Shown here piece after piece: positions 11,530-23,404 of a stretch of DNA of 64,000 nucleotides. Source of the stretch: Begonia masoniana (lineage: Eukaryota > Streptophyta > Magnoliopsida > Cucurbitales > Begoniaceae); assembly GCA_022432975.1 (NCBI GenBank), contig CM039509.1, positions 5,209,043-5,273,042 of the forward strand, given 5' to 3'. The first letter of the stretch is position 1. Every line of letters begins with the position of its first letter. Below the pieces are notes generated by a model that ran no database searches, was not told the origin of the DNA, and worked only from the letters and a program-made list of their open reading frames with translations. The translations under genes and the position numbers were made by a program.

Positions 11530-12240
11530 AAGAAGGGTTTTGTCTCCCTTGGGATTAAAATTGTAACCGAATGCTTATCTTTTTTCTTGTTGTTTTGGCA
11601 AACTTTTAGCCTTATATTTTGTTGGCAAACATTGACCTTTCATGTAATATTTTATAGTTGCATGCATCCTTAAGCATTAGGATTTGATGTATGCTAGTTT
11701 AGATGGTGGTTGGAAGATGGTTGAGATGAAGAGTGTGTTGTTACACTAGGCCAAGGCTTTGGCCCATTTTAAAGCCCTTTTGAAGCCCATTTCGAAGCCC
11801 ACTTCTCCAGCCACCACAAGTCTATAAAATCATGGTTATTGGTGTTTGTAATGGTTGTTGATGCTATGAGAATAACCTAATTTCGGCTTAGTGCTCGGAG
11901 CTTGAAGATCGGTGAACGGTAAGGCTCAGTTCGGTCAAGAATCGAGAAGGAGTTCTCTCCTTTACGCTTTCAAGCCCACGGTTGCTTGAATAGCTATTCT
12001 TCCACGCTTCTTCCCTCTCTTTTCAGAGTAGGATACAAGAAGAAGGTGGCCATTAACCTGTTCCATTTGCTGTCATTCTTCTACATAAGAGTGTATGCTG
12101 AAAGCTTACAAAATATTGTTTTTCTGTTGTTGTCGAAAATCTGTTTCTTTGTTAATCCGTTGTTGTGGGTAGAAACACGACCCCTTTGCAGGTGGAATCG
12201 TGTCAAAAACTTCTGAAAAATCTAACGTTGTTATAAAAGA
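11530..12240 (+). repeat. LTR-like remnant following the pol tail
   Basis: Downstream of the pol tail, GGCAAACATTGACCTTT near 11623 and TTTGATGTATGCTAG near 11683 match reverse-strand sequence near 37610 and 37545. This is therefore the 3' untranslated/LTR end of the same gypsy family. A GAAGATCGGTGAACGG to CAGGTGGAATCGTG segment continues to about 12200. I could not fix exact LTR ends. Confidence 0.5.
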
Positions 12241-12374
12241 CAAACAAGTCAACTCATGACATGTTATCTGTCAACAAATGAAAAATTGACATTTGAAAAA
12301 TAATAAACCTTAAAAAATACCAGGTTTTCCAATAAAACATTTAATAAAATAAAGTTTGAAAAGTTGCAATAGAG

Positions 12375-12890
12375 CAAATGATAAAAAACGGTTGACATAA
12401 AATGGATGACAGAAAGTGGATGACATAAAACGGTTGACATAAAATGGATGACAGAAAGTGGATGACATAAAACGGTTGACATAAAATGGATGACAGAAAG
12501 TGGATGACAGAAAGTGGATGACATAAAACGGTTGACATAAAATGGATGACAGAAAGTGGATGACATAAGTGGATGACATAAAACGGTTGACATAAAATGG
12601 ATGACAGAAAGTGGATGACATAAAACGGTTGACATAAAACGGTTGACATAAAACGGTTGACATAAAACGGTTGACATAAAATGGATGACAGAAAGTGGAT
12701 GACATAAGTGGATGGCATAAAACGGATGACATAAAACGGTTGACATAAAACGGTTGACATAAAATGGATGACATAAAACGGTTGACATAAAATGGATGAC
12801 AGAAAGTGGATGACATAAAACGGTTGACATAAAACGGTTGACATAAAATGGATGACATAAAACGGTTGACATAAAACGGTTGACAGCCAC
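12375..12890. repeat. 14-bp minisatellite, orphan array
   Basis: About 37 tandem 14-bp monomers of the form YGGWTGACAKAAAR. They are often arranged as 42-bp trimers (CGGTTGACATAAAA, TGGATGACAGAAAG, TGGATGACATAAAA). The array is the same type as those inside both LTRs of element B, but lies outside, replacing the first 26 or so bases expected at this end of the truncated LTR. Long open frames in several registers here are by-products of the 14-bp period and should not be read as genes. Confidence 0.95.
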
Positions 12891-13033
12891 GGGACAGGAA
12901 CGAGACTTTAACTTCGACTTAAACAGGACTCCTGACATTTTGGACGTAAATATTTTTCGACCCCCCTTTTTTTTTACCCTTGAACATTTAAATGGCAAGA
13001 CATAAAGTTGAAGGCATTAAAATGGAAGACGTA

Positions 13034-13495
13034 AACTGGAAGACGTAAAGTGGTTGACATAACACGGTTGACATAAAGTGGATGGCATGAAACGGATGAC
13101 ATAAAACGGTTGACATAAAACGGTTGATATAAAATGGATGACAGAAAGTGGATGACATAAGTGGATGACATAAGTGGATGGCATAAAACGGATGACATAA
13201 ATCGGTTGACATAAAATGGATGACGTAAAATGGATGACAGAAAGTGGATGACATAAAACGGATGACATAAAACGGTTGACATACAACGGTTGACATAAAA
13301 TGGATGACAGAAAGTGGATGACAATAGTGGATGACAGAAAGTGGATGACATGAAACGGATGATATAAAACGGTTGACATAAAACAGTTGACATAAAATAG
13401 ATGACAGAAAGTGGATGACAGAAAGTGGATGACATGAAATGGATGACATAAAACGGTTGACATAAAATGGATGACAGAAAGTGGATGACATGAAA
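13034..13495 (-). repeat. 14-bp minisatellite in 3' LTR of B
   Basis: Same 14-bp monomer family as 12375-12890 and 25005-25560. In element orientation the monomer reads TTTTATGTCATCCA, or a TGTCAACCG variant. Unit order differs from the other LTR of the same element, so the arrays have evolved independently since insertion. Frames rich in CHPFYVNRF-like peptides are artefacts of the repeat. Confidence 0.95.
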
Positions 13496-13934
13496 AGCTT
13501 CGAACCCCAAAACCCGATTCCAAACGAAATATAGACATGTTAGAAAACATGACAGAAGCTCAAGAAATCGAACTGCATGGATCGCTCTAAAACTCGAGAC
13601 AATCCATGCACAACCTAAAATGAAAAGATTCCAAACAATTCCAATATGTTTCCAAAAAAATTACAACTGACAGAACTGAGATTTTAAAACATCAACACAA
13701 TTTCTATACATCACATGAATCCTAAATGCTGTACAAAACTCGACATACACTTCAAACTACACCCCACAGGTCAAAATGCATCTGACTGCCGCAACCAACC
13801 CCACGAGCTCGTACCGCCAACTGCACCTATTCGTTGGCCTGAGGCACAAAGTCCTCATCTGGAGGATTCATACCTACAACAGGGAGTTTAACTATGAGCC
13901 TAAAGCTCAGTAAGAACATACAATGTCGTGATGC

Positions 13935-14311
13935 TGTGATGACCAGGATGTGTAAGTATGTGTACGATGGCTGCATGAACCAGAACCCGGATGGCGGTAC
14001 GTCTGCGTGGGAGAATCGGAAGGTGACAGGTGGTAAAGAGGGGGTCGTCACAATCCCACATTGCTTGGGGAAGTATATGGAAATGAAACATATGTAAAGA
14101 GACCATCCCAAGATAGTAAGACGCGTTTTGGAGCACAATTGACAACGGATCTCATAAGAACTCCGAAGTTAAAATTGCTTCGGCGAGAGTAGTACCAGGT
14201 TGGGTGACCGACTGGGAAATCCTCGCCAAACAAAGCCGTGAGGGGAGGATATTGGTCTACGACCCAATCCCCAGAGCGGACAATATCTTGCTGAGAAAAT
14301 GGGTTGTTACA
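13935..14311 (+). repeat. Cassandra-1 left LTR with 5S-like domain
   Basis: 377 bp, TGTGATGACC to GTTGTTACA. The 5S-like part is at about 14146-14226: ACTCCGAAGTTAAAATTGC, then GGCGAGAGTAGTACCAGG and TGGGTGACC. These correspond to the internal pol III control region of 5S genes. Several changes in the A-box part (AAGTTAAAATTGC) suggest weakened promoter function. Confidence 0.9.
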
Positions 14312-14380
14312 AATGGTATCAGAGCCTGTTCCCAACTGGAAATGTGGCCAACGAGTACGTTGGGCCACGAAGGGGGTGAT

Positions 14381-14757
14381 TGTGATGACTCGGATGTGTA
14401 AGTATATGTACGATGGCTGCACGAACTGGAACCCAGATGGCAATACGTCCGCGCGGGTGAACCGGAAGATGACAGGTCGTTAAAAGGGGGTCGTCACAAT
14501 CCCACATCGCTTGGAGAAGTATATGGAAATGAAACATATGTAAAGAGACCCTCCAAAGATAGTAAGACGCATTTTGTAGCACAATTGACAACGGATCCCA
14601 TAAGAACTCCAAAGTTAAAAGTTCTTCGACGAGAGTAGTACCAGGTTGGGTTACCGACTGAGAAGTCCTTATCAAACAAAGCTGTGAGGGGAGGATATTG
14701 GGTTACGACCCAATCACCAGAGCAGAGAATATCTTGCTGAGAAAAGGGGTCGTTACA
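14381..14757 (+). repeat. Cassandra-1 right LTR with 5S-like domain
   Basis: 377 bp, TGTGATGACT to GTCGTTACA. The 5S-like part is at about 14590-14670, with more changes than the left LTR (GGGTTACC in place of GGGTGACC). The differences between the two LTRs show the insertion is not very recent. Confidence 0.9.
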
Positions 14758-15282
14758 GATGCATATGTTATGCATGAACTTTTGAAATACTTGAACATTA
14801 CTTTACATTACATTCAAGTCCACAGGGATATAAGTGGGGCTTATAGGTGAACTGACGCAACATGAGTGCACTATCAGGCACATAACAGAGATACATAACA
14901 GGGTGCCAGTCCCCGTCCCGCACTTACCGTACATTACATTCACATTTTATCTTTCTTAGCTTCAAATCTCGTGCACAAAATATTTATATGACTTTTAAGA
15001 AAATGTGCATGCATGAACATATACGGTGCTTAAACATAACATAAATAGGCAACAGGATATTGGAACTAAACTTAAAACAACACACGTTTAACCTAGAACA
15101 TAACTTACGACCTAACTACCCAACAACCAGAACCTAGTACCTCCGTGAAGTAGGGCCTTAAGGGCCAACTTATACGCATGAACTTACCTGATGTCCGTAA
15201 AGTTGAAAATCTTGCACGTAAGTCCTCGGCGATTCTCAAACCTATATCATGCACGATCGAACATAACGTCTTGTTGTCTTTC

Positions 15283-16815
15283 TCAAGTGGCTTCCTCCAC
15301 GTTATGATTGTGCCATAAAACTTTCAGCAATGGGACCACCCTGTTGCGCAACACCTTGATTGAAGAATCCAAAATCTTTATGAGCCTTTCCTTATACATC
15401 AGCGTCGGCATGATATCTATGTCCACGGGTTGCACGATCTGAGTAGGATCTCTTATGCATTTTCTCAGCATAGAAACATGAAAAACGTTGTGAACACCAT
15501 CCATGGACGCTGGCAGCTGTAGTCTGTAAGCTATGCTTCCTACTTTCTTCAAGATGAGAAATGGCCTAACGAATCTTGGGCTGAGCTTCCCTTTCTTACC
15601 AAACCTCATCACGCTCTTGAAAGGCGACACTTTGAGGAATACTTCATCACCTTTAGCGAACTATAAGTCTCTTCTCCTCCGGTCCGCGTAACTTCTCTGT
15701 CGACTTTGAGCAGTATTGATTCACTGTTTGATAGTAGCAATCACCTCAGACATCTGCTATAATAACTCGGGGCCGACAAGCCTAGATTCTCCAACTTTAT
15801 CCCAACACAATGGAGATCTGCATGTTCTGCCATAAAGAGCTTCATATGGAGCCATACAGATCGTAGCCTGGTAGCTATTGTTATAAGCGAACTCCACTAG
15901 CCGCAAATACTTAATCCAAGGAGCGTGAAATTCCAACATGCACGACCTTAACATATCCTCCAGTATCTGAATCGTTCTCTCAGATTGTCCATCAGTTTGT
16001 GGATGGAATGCCGTGCTGAAATTTAACTTGGTGCTCAAGGATTTTTGCAAGCTCCTCCAAAACCTGAAAGTAAATCTAGGATCTCAGTTCGAAACGATTG
16101 ACACCAGAATACCATGCAGCTTGATAATTTCTCTAATGTATAACTCTGCATATTTATCCATAGAGAAAGTCGTCGTCACAGGTTGAAAATGGGCCGACTT
16201 CGTCAATCTATCCACAATAACCCATATGCTATTATGGCCTCTAGTCATCCTTGGTAGGCCAACAACAAAGTCCATAGTGATGTTCTCCCACTTCCACTCA
16301 AGGATCGGGAGAGGCTGAAGTGTTCTACCTAGTCGTTGATGTTCAGCCTTCACTTGTTGACATACCATACAAGATTCCACGTATTTGGCAACCTCGTTCT
16401 TCATATTTGGCAACCAAAAGTGTAGCTTCAAGTCTTGATACATCTTCGTGCTTCCCGGATGTACTGAGAAAGAAGATGAGTGTGCTTCCGATAAAATGTC
16501 CTTTCGTAGCTCTTCATCGCTCGGAACGTACCACCAGTCCCTGAACTTCAAAATACCATCTCCCGAATGACTGAACTCGGAAGAGGCCATAGGCAACTTG
16601 CTCACTATATCGGCCATTTCTTTTGAATTGATCTTCTGGGCTTCCTTAATTCGGTCCAGAATGGTTGGGTGTATTGATAGGTCCGCCAATACGGCTGATA
16701 GTTCAGAAAATACCTCCAAATCGAACCTTTGAATTTCTGTCTTCAAAGGCATTGATACGGCTGACATAGCCGTTTGAATAGTAGCTGGCATCCTGATCAA
16801 CGCATCGGCTACCAC
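15283..16815 (-). pseudogene. Integrase with chromodomain-like tail, element B
   Basis: Integrase joins element DNA to the chromosome. The zinc-binding H-H-C-C module (EAHSSSFSVHPG to CMVCQQVK) is near 16390-16500. The catalytic core has Asp in TMDFVVGLP near 16280. The second Asp follows VSN, where CGA has become TGA (about 16087), giving a stop directly before DPRF. The Glu lies in TDGQSERTI near 15980. The C-terminal part (15630-15283) has FHVSMLRK and a chromodomain-like IKVLRNRVVPLLKVLW, placing it among chromoviruses of the Tekay/Del type. Another stop near 15757 and a frameshift near 15660 break it. Confidence 0.9.
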
Positions 16816-18190
16816 ATTAGCTTACCGGGGTGGTATTTAATCTCGATGTCATAATCTTTTACAAACTCGAGCCACCGTCGTTGTCTCATGTTTAACTCCT
16901 TCTGAGTAAATATATACTTCAAGCTTTTGTGATCAGAAAACACCTCACATGATTGTCCATATAAGTGGTGTCTTCATACCTTCAGTGCATAAACAACTTC
17001 CGCTAACTCCAGATCATGAGTAGGGTAGTTTTGCTAGTAATTCTTCAATTGTCTGGACGTGTATGCCACCAATTTTCCCTCCTGCATTAACACGCATCCC
17101 AAACCAACCTTTGACGCGTTACAATACACACTGAATTTTCCGTCTTCGACCGGTAATACTAACAAAGGGGCTGTGGTTAATTTCTATTTGAGCGTCTGAA
17201 AACTTTCTTCACAAGCTTCTGACCATTTGTACTTAATATCCTTTCTCGTTAAGCTGGTCATAGGCTTTTCTATCATAGAAAATCCCTTAATAAATTTCCT
17301 GTAATAACCAGCTAGCCCGATAAAACTTCATACCTCACTAGCATTTTTCAGTCTCGGCCATTCCTTCACAGCCTGAATCTTGGCTGGATCCATAGACACT
17401 CCTTCTGCAGACACCACGTGGCCTAGAAAATTAATCCTTCTCAACCAGAATTCACACTTTGATAGTTTGGCGTACAATTGGTGTTGTCTCAACGTCAATA
17501 GTATAATCATCAAGTGCTCTTCGTGCTCTACTTCACTCCTAGAATAAATCAGGATGTCGTCGATGAAAATGATCACAAATTTGTCCAAGAAATCCTGGAA
17601 TATTCTGTTCATCAGGTCCATAAATGTTGCCAGGGCATTAGTAAACCCGAACGACATAACCAAGAACTCATAGTGCTGTATCGGGTCTTGAATGCGATTT
17701 TTGGGATATCGTCAGCTCTGGCCTTCAACTGGTAATAACCGGAGCATAAGTCAATCTTTGAGAATACCCGAGCCCCTTGCAGCTGGTCAAATAGATCGTC
17801 GATCCTCGGCAGTGGGTACTTATTCTTGATGGTCAACTTGTTCAACTCCCGGTAGTCAATACACATGCACAAGGACCCATCCTTCTTCTTAACGAACAAG
17901 ACAGGAGGGCCCCACGGAGAGAAACTAGGGCGTACAAAGCCCTTGTCCACAAGTTCCCTTACCTGAGTCTTCAACTCCTTCAGCTCTATTGGCACCTTAT
18001 GGTACAGATTCTTTGATACCGGTTCAGCACCAGAACATACTTCAATTTTGAACTCAATCTCGCGATCTGGTGGCAATCCTGGCAGGTCGTCTAAGAAGAC
18101 CTCTGGGAAGTTTCGAACAACCAGGATGTTTTGGAGTTCCACCTCACCTTGCCTTTGAGCATCACATAGGCTAGAAATCAGGCACATTCT
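16816..18190 (-). pseudogene. Reverse transcriptase-RNase H, element B
   Basis: RT begins near 18100 ([18 protein letters not shown]) and runs through [18 protein letters not shown] to the catalytic FIDD at 17556-17567 and FLGHVVS near 17420. A frameshift near 17660 and a stop near 17325 interrupt it. RNase H follows at about 17200-16830 but is broken by several stops, including one in its opening segment. The order and motifs are those of element A and E pol. Confidence 0.88.
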
Positions 18191-18700
18191 GACTTCATCA
18201 GCTTTTGAGCTTCTAAGGAGGATACAGTAGGCATAGAGTGTTCCTTTGGTATGGCCTGATAGGATAACTCTTTCTCATTCGGGCGCTTAAAGGACATAAG
18301 CCCGGACCTACAGTCGATGGTGGTGTGATGTCTAAACAGCCAATCCATCCCCAGAATTACATCGTATCCTTTCATGCCGATGATGATAAGATTGGCATAC
18401 AATTTCTGGCCCCCTACTAACACTACATCACCCTACACAGCCTACTCGGAGTGCATAAACTCTCCGGATGGTAGCATGACACTATAAGGTTGATCTGTCG
18501 GCACAAGACAAAATTTCTCCCTAACCATAAAGTCCCTAGCCCCAAACGAGTGTGTGGCCCCCGTGTCCAACAATGTATAGGCAGGTGTATTATGTATCAA
18601 GATTGTACCTGTGATTGCTGTGTGCTGGGCATCGTCATCATTCTCTGTTATAGCAAATACTCTTGGCATGGCATGATTCGGCCTCGTGTCGGGCATTGGG
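18191..18700 (-). pseudogene. Protease region, element B
   Basis: Retroviral-type aspartic protease with LLDTGATHSF near 18540 and GYDVILGMDWL near 18350. It would cleave the gag-pol polyprotein. A stop near 18440 divides the catalytic part from the C-terminal half. The neighbouring zinc knuckle has lost a Cys codon to a stop near 18735. Confidence 0.85.
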
Positions 18701-19120
18701 CAATCCCAGACTTGATGGGCCTCCTTGCCCTACCGGAAGCAATGGCCGGTAAAGAGCCTGCATTCACCTATGTGACTTTTCTGGCAACGCGGGCACTCAG
18801 GTAGTTGAGGAGCTCCCATTGGTATTTTTCCCTTGTCCTAATAAGCATCAGTCTCATTGGGTCTCTTAACGCCCCTGTTCTGTTGCTGTTGTGGTTGCCA
18901 ATTTTGACCACGTTGTTGTTGTTGAAGGACATCGCGAAGGAATTTCTTTGATGAATCTCTCTGTCTTTGGAACTTCATTTCTAAGGCTTCCAACTGATAA
19001 GCCTTGGCCACCACCTTCGTATATGGTGCCTCATCAAATCCCCCGGTTGTGATCCCCCATAAGAGGTCCATCTTCAGACCCTAAATGAATTGGTGTACCT
19101 TGTCTTCGTCGGTGTCCACT
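18701..19120 (-). pseudogene. gag C-terminal half, element B
   Basis: Continues the capsid interrupted at 24148. It includes DEAPYTKVVAKAYQLEALE and a Gln-rich stretch (QQQQRGQNWQPQQQQ), then CPRCQKSHIGEC and a damaged CCHC knuckle. It ends at the AGATG duplication (19121-19125) made by the inserted solo LTR. Confidence 0.85.
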
Positions 19121-19290
19121 AGATGTGTAACACCCGACAATTTCAGCCAGGTGATTTTCTTAACCATTTTAATTGTCACCCTTTTATTGACCTTTATGAT
19201 TTTAAATTTAATGCAAAGACTTATTTATTACAAGTTGAGTGAAACTAGGTTGGGTGGCAAGTTTGTAATTAAGGTGGATTTTTAATTGCT

Positions 19291-19299
19291 ATAAATAGG
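19291..19299 (+). promoter_or_regulatory. TATA box of LTR family 2
   Basis: TATAAATAG lies about 165 bp into the LTR, followed after about 30 bp by C-rich leader sequence. The counterpart in element D is TATAAGTAG at 43756-43764. If used, U3 is under 200 bp and most of the 2.2-2.4 kb LTR is transcribed leader, including the tandem repeats. Confidence 0.55.
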
Positions 19300-19774
19300 T
19301 TATGAGAATTCTTAAACCTCATTAAAACCTCGCTGTAGCAGACATTTCCTCTCTCGGCGATTCCCTTCCTTCCAGAGCTCCCTCTCTGCCAGCTATTCCT
19401 TCGTCGGTGACTAGTTCTTCAGCCTCCACTTCGACAATCCACGCTCTAGGTAAGACTTAGACAATGTAGTTACTGGGTAGTTACTTAGAACTCTGTCTTC
19501 AGCTAGAACTTGAGGTTTCGGATTCTTCACTAACAGAGTAATGGTAGTGGCAATCATGATCTGAGTTTAGTAATGGCATTTCCGATTCGATTCTGGACAT
19601 TAAGACAACAGACCGTGTTTAGTTGTTAGACTTAATCCGGTTATTTAGGATCTGGAAGTTTAATCTGTACACACTAGGTGCTCGACTAGGAAGATTTAGA
19701 AATATTTATGTTAGATACTAGGATGACTTTTAGTTAGGATTTTGATTTAACACTGTAATGTGAAATGTTTCTAG

Positions 19775-20427
19775 GTGAAGAAGTTTGAAGAGAAGTGCTT
19801 AAGTTGCTAAGGAAACCAGGTAAGTGAGTGAGTAAGACTTCCAGCCATTAGGGCCCTACATCACAAGGGTACTAAGTAGAAGTTGTTTATGATGTTAAAA
19901 GTACCTGTGCTAACATCTGTCTGTCTTCGGTACTCGAGTTGATGTTATGATCCTTTGATGAATGAATGACTTGTTCAGTAGTCTGATGAACTAAGATTTA
20001 CTCATGCTCATGCATCATGAATATTTCTCAAGCATGTGAAAATGTTTTAAGTGCATGATTTCTCCCATGAACAAGATATGAACATGAAACTTGTGCAACA
20101 AGAATTAAGAGAGGGTTGGGGGTAGTTTGGCGTATGTCACTGTCCAAAAGAAGGACCACGAATACGACCCGCAAGGGACTGTGTACATTCTCACTGTCAA
20201 CCCCCTTTTCGGCACAAATCTTCCCTTAATCCATATGATGAAAACGATGAATATGAACAAGAGCAAGAACATGAAAAGATCATGAACATGTGTTTCCTTT
20301 AAATTGTGCATTCATGCATACATGTTAGCATTGCACTCCTTGCTAAGCATTAGGCTTATAGTTTAAACCTTATGATGTAGGTGAAGAACTACCAGGTGAG
20401 GATTTCAAGTCTAATGAGGATGTTTAA
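19775..20427 (+). other. Candidate spliced mini-exon pair in solo LTR family 2
   Basis: The first donor is CTCTAG|GTAAGAC at 19450. The internal exon 19775-19819 is 45 nt (acceptor TTTCTAG, donor CAG|GTAAGTG). The terminal exon 20381-20427 follows GATGTAG and encodes Gly then EELPGEDFKSNEDV and TAA, exactly 47 nt. The internal exon has an in-frame TGA from small compensating indels relative to element D. Confidence 0.45.
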
Positions 20428-21080
20428 GGCTGGTTGCTTGAAGGTGCTCAGGGTGACAGATTGGTGGTTGGAAAGGCGATTTCTGTAACACCCGGCATTT
20501 TGGCCGTGTAATAATCTGTTGAATTATTGTATGGATTTAAATTGCCATAAATACGATAGCAACTTCATTGTAAAATGTTGGAGCATTTAGTGAGGGGTAA
20601 ACCAAACTAATGTGTAACTAAACTAAACACTAAGTTTAAAATGCATGGAAGGGTAAATTGGGGAGAAATTAAGGTTGGTGGGGGATAGCCAATGGATAGC
20701 TGACTCCTGGCAACTTGTTGAGGAAGTTAAGTTCTTCCTCCTACGTGAAACCCTCTTCATTTCACTTTTCTGCTCTCTCTCCAGTCTCTTCTCGGCACTC
20801 TCTCTTCCAGTCGATAATCAGCTATCGAAGCTACTTCGATCTCCTCGGCTCCTTTCTGTTTTTCTACTAGGGTAAGCATCTTTTAAATGCTAACAAGTTT
20901 GGACAAGTTTAAAGTGAGTTTTGGTTGGAGTGAAGGATAATGATACTTTGGTAAAACTCACTATTTTTGGATGAAAACACACCGATTTGTTTTTGAAGGG
21001 TTTGAATGAGTTGGAACGAATTCTTCTAACTTAATTGTTAGCATTTTCAGCTTGCTTATTTTCTGAATGTGCATGTACAG

Positions 21081-21691
21081 GTTCGAGCATTTCCGAGATG
21101 TTCAGGACTATCAACTCTGCACCAACAGGTAAGTTCATATCTGTAGGTTGGCCCTTAAGACCCTACATCTCGGAGGTACTAGGTTTTCTGTTCTGTCAGG
21201 TTGTTTTGGGTAGAAAGGTTATAGTTATGTTCTGAGTTGTCTATGTTCTGTTTCACCGTATGTTCTGTTATTTTTGTCATCTGCTCTCTACCTGTTTAAG
21301 TTCAAGCACTGTTCATGCATACACGTTTTCTCTAAAAGACATGCAAATGTTTTCTGTACACTGTTTGAAACTAAATAAGATAAAATCTGACTGAAATGTA
21401 CCGATTAAGTGCGGGACGGGGACTGGCCTACTGTTTCTATTCTGAATCTGTTCTGAAAATCTATTGTGCCTGTCGTGCACTGCCTGTTCCCCTATAAGCC
21501 CCACTTATACCCCTCTGTCACTGAAACGTAATGTTCTGTACTGTCACTGTATTTCTGAAAACCACATGCATAGCATTTTGCATCACTGCATATCTATTAT
21601 GTTCTTACTGAGCTTTAGGCTCATAGGTGAACTCTCTGATGTAGGTACTGAACCTGAAAATGAGGACTTCGTGCCTCAGTCTGATGAATAG
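21081..21691 (+). other. Candidate spliced mini-exon pair in nested solo LTR
   Basis: The internal exon 21081-21128 (48 nt, open in the shared phase) lies between TGTACAG and GTAAGT. The terminal exon 21645-21691 encodes Gly then TEPENEDFVPQSDE and TAG, 47 nt. An ATG near 21599, just before CTTACTGAGC, would also give a 31-codon unspliced frame ending at the same stop, as it does in both LTRs of element B. Either form could be the real product, or neither. Confidence 0.5.
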
Positions 21692-22239
21692 GTGGCTGGT
21701 GGATCGAGCTTATGGGGGTGTGGTTGCTGCAGCCAGACAAATTCTGACCCGAAGTTTAAGTTTTCTGTAATGTCTATATCTGTAAAGTCTTCTGGAAGTT
21801 CTGGTTGTGTTGTAAATTCTGTAAAAACTCTTCTTTTGGTAGATTCTGCAATTGCATGTTAGGTTCTGTACTAATTCAGAGGTTTTACTTTTAGAACAAT
21901 GTACAAGTTCTGATGTCTCAGCTTTAGAAATCACTGTATTTGACAGTTGAACTCATGTCCTGAATGTTCTGAAATGTTTTATAATATTTTCCTGTTTTAA
22001 GGTTTGCATGGATGGTCTCGAATTATAGAGCTATCCATGCAGTATGTCTTTCTTAAATCTGTCAGTTGAAATCTATCATCTGCAAAGTGTGTTTTAAAAA
22101 TCTTGTTTTGAATCGGGTTTTGAAGGTTTGAAACCCTTATGCCTTCTGTTTTGATGCTCCCTGCCCGTATGTCTTTCTGTTAAAAGTTGTCAAACTCTGC
22201 TCCTTTTAGACTATAACATCCGATCACGTCCACTACTGT

Positions 22240-22600
22240 TTAAGTGTGTATCCACCGGTGACATCATCCACCTCCACCGCCCAGTTCAATTATCTCATCC
22301 GATGACGTCTTCATCTCATCCGGTGTTGCCTGTTGTCTGTATCTTTCGGTTTACGTCATCCATCTTCTGGCTGACATCATCATCTCATCCGGTGTTGTCT
22401 GTTGTCTGTAACTTCCGGTTGACGTCATCCATCTTCCGGCTGACATCATCATCTCAACCGGTGTTGTCTGTTGTCTGTTGTCTGTATCTTCCAGTTGACG
22501 TCATCCATCTTCTGGCTGACATCATCACCTCATCCGATCTCATCTGCTGTCTGTATCCTCCGCCTGACGTCACCCAACTTCCGGCTGACGTCACCACCTC
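22240..22600 (+). repeat. Tandem repeats (about 69 bp) in nested solo LTR
   Basis: About four diverged copies of a roughly 69-bp unit containing CATCCGGTGTTG, TTGTCTGTATC and ACGTCATCCATCTTC. The last word matches the 23-bp unit of element A apart from one missing CA. So homologous LTRs have expanded different-length units around the same core. Confidence 0.85.
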
Positions 22601-23404
22601 TTTCGCTGAACCCTGTTCATTTTTTTGTCGTATCTGAATGCACCGCTGCCCTTTTTAAACTAAGTCTTCTGCCAGTTCTATGCCTACGTCTTCCGCCCAA
22701 CTTTAAATTTCTTCTGTTTGCCTCAGTTTATTCTTGTTCTTTATGTTTTTCCTTCTTAATTCCATTTCTTCATTTTAGTCACTCATACCTGTAATCTCAG
22801 CTCTGAGTTAGTTCCCGTTTCTCTTTCTCTGTGATTCTGAAATTTTGTTAATCACCATAGTCCCTCCCTTTCTGTAAAATTTTATGTTTAGGGTTTTGCA
22901 TTGATAGTACACGTCTTCTGTCATTTTATTTCTGTTCTTCTGTGAAGTCCTAAAAGCTCAGTTGGTTTTCATAAGTTGTCCAGTGCATTTGGTAAATGTT
23001 TTTCCATCCTTTTGTTCCAGTAACGCTGTCTGTTCAAAAAAAAATTTATAGTCACCGTTATTCATTTTCTGTCCCGGAGTGACGGCTTGGATCTCAGACT
23101 CAGATCGGGTTCTGGTTCCGGGCTGTAACAATTTCAACTCCTGGTTACTACTTTTATCATATTAGTAAGGTTATGAATACTGAGTTATGAACACTGATGT
23201 CTATGTAGGATACTTTCTTAAAACAATGGATACTGGAACCTGACTGATTAACTTCTGAGTTTGAGAATGATCGTAAAATGATAGAATGATCTGTTTTGTT
23301 AGAGTCTCTCGCTACACGTATTCTAGATGAGATTATGGTCCAACTGTATGTTAGTTTATTCAGTCATGTTCAAGTTTGTGAAAGTCTGAAAGTTTCCTGT
23401 CCAT

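Larger units (their letters stand above)
13935..14757 (+). mobile_element. Cassandra-1, complete TRIM retrotransposon
   Basis: Two LTRs of exactly 377 bp (13935-14311 and 14381-14757) flank a 69-bp internal region. That region holds a perfect initiator tRNA-Met site TGGTATCAGAGCC (14314-14326) and a purine tract GAAGGGGGTGAT (14369-14380). The element is bounded by a 5-bp duplication GATGC (13930-13934 and 14758-14762). It encodes nothing. Each LTR carries sequence matching the 3' two-thirds of plant 5S rRNA, the hallmark of Cassandra. It is inserted in the 3' LTR of element B. Confidence 0.95.
13827..15241 (-). other. Candidate spliced mini-exon pair in 3' LTR of B
   Basis: On the minus strand, the internal exon 15241-15188 (54 nt, open, ending in LRTS) lies between an ATAG acceptor and a CAG|GTAAGT donor. 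The terminal exon 13873-13827 gives Gly then MNPPDEDFVPQANE and a TAG stop, 47 nt in all. Both exons keep the same phase. The Cassandra insert now sits in the intron between them. Confidence 0.5.
12886..15263 (-). repeat. 3' LTR of element B, truncated at both ends
   Basis: Collinear with 24844-26503 of the 5' LTR after removal of the Cassandra insert 13935-14757. It lacks roughly the first 600 bp of the LTR in element orientation (the counterpart of 26504-27101). At 15263 it passes directly into the integrase/chromodomain coding region, so the polypurine tract and LTR start are deleted. At the other end it lacks the terminal 26 bp or so and abuts the orphan minisatellite. Confidence 0.85.
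20484..23130 (+). mobile_element. Solo LTR (LTR family 1) nested in the family 2 LTR
   Basis: 2647 bp from TGTAACACCCGG to GGCTGTAACA, flanked by a perfect 5-bp duplication ATTTC (20479-20483 and 23131-23135). Homologous to the element A LTR (1388-4149), including the CTGGCAACTTGTTGA block, the donor CAG|GTAAGT at 21129 and the ACGTCATCCA repeats. This is the youngest layer of this nest. Confidence 0.95.

Noticed and set aside
12264..13550. Several overlapping open frames of 160-240 codons rich in CHPFYVNRF-type peptides
   Set aside because: They come from the 14-bp TGTCATCCA arrays. The period makes all registers open on one strand, and the frames follow array length, not a conserved protein.
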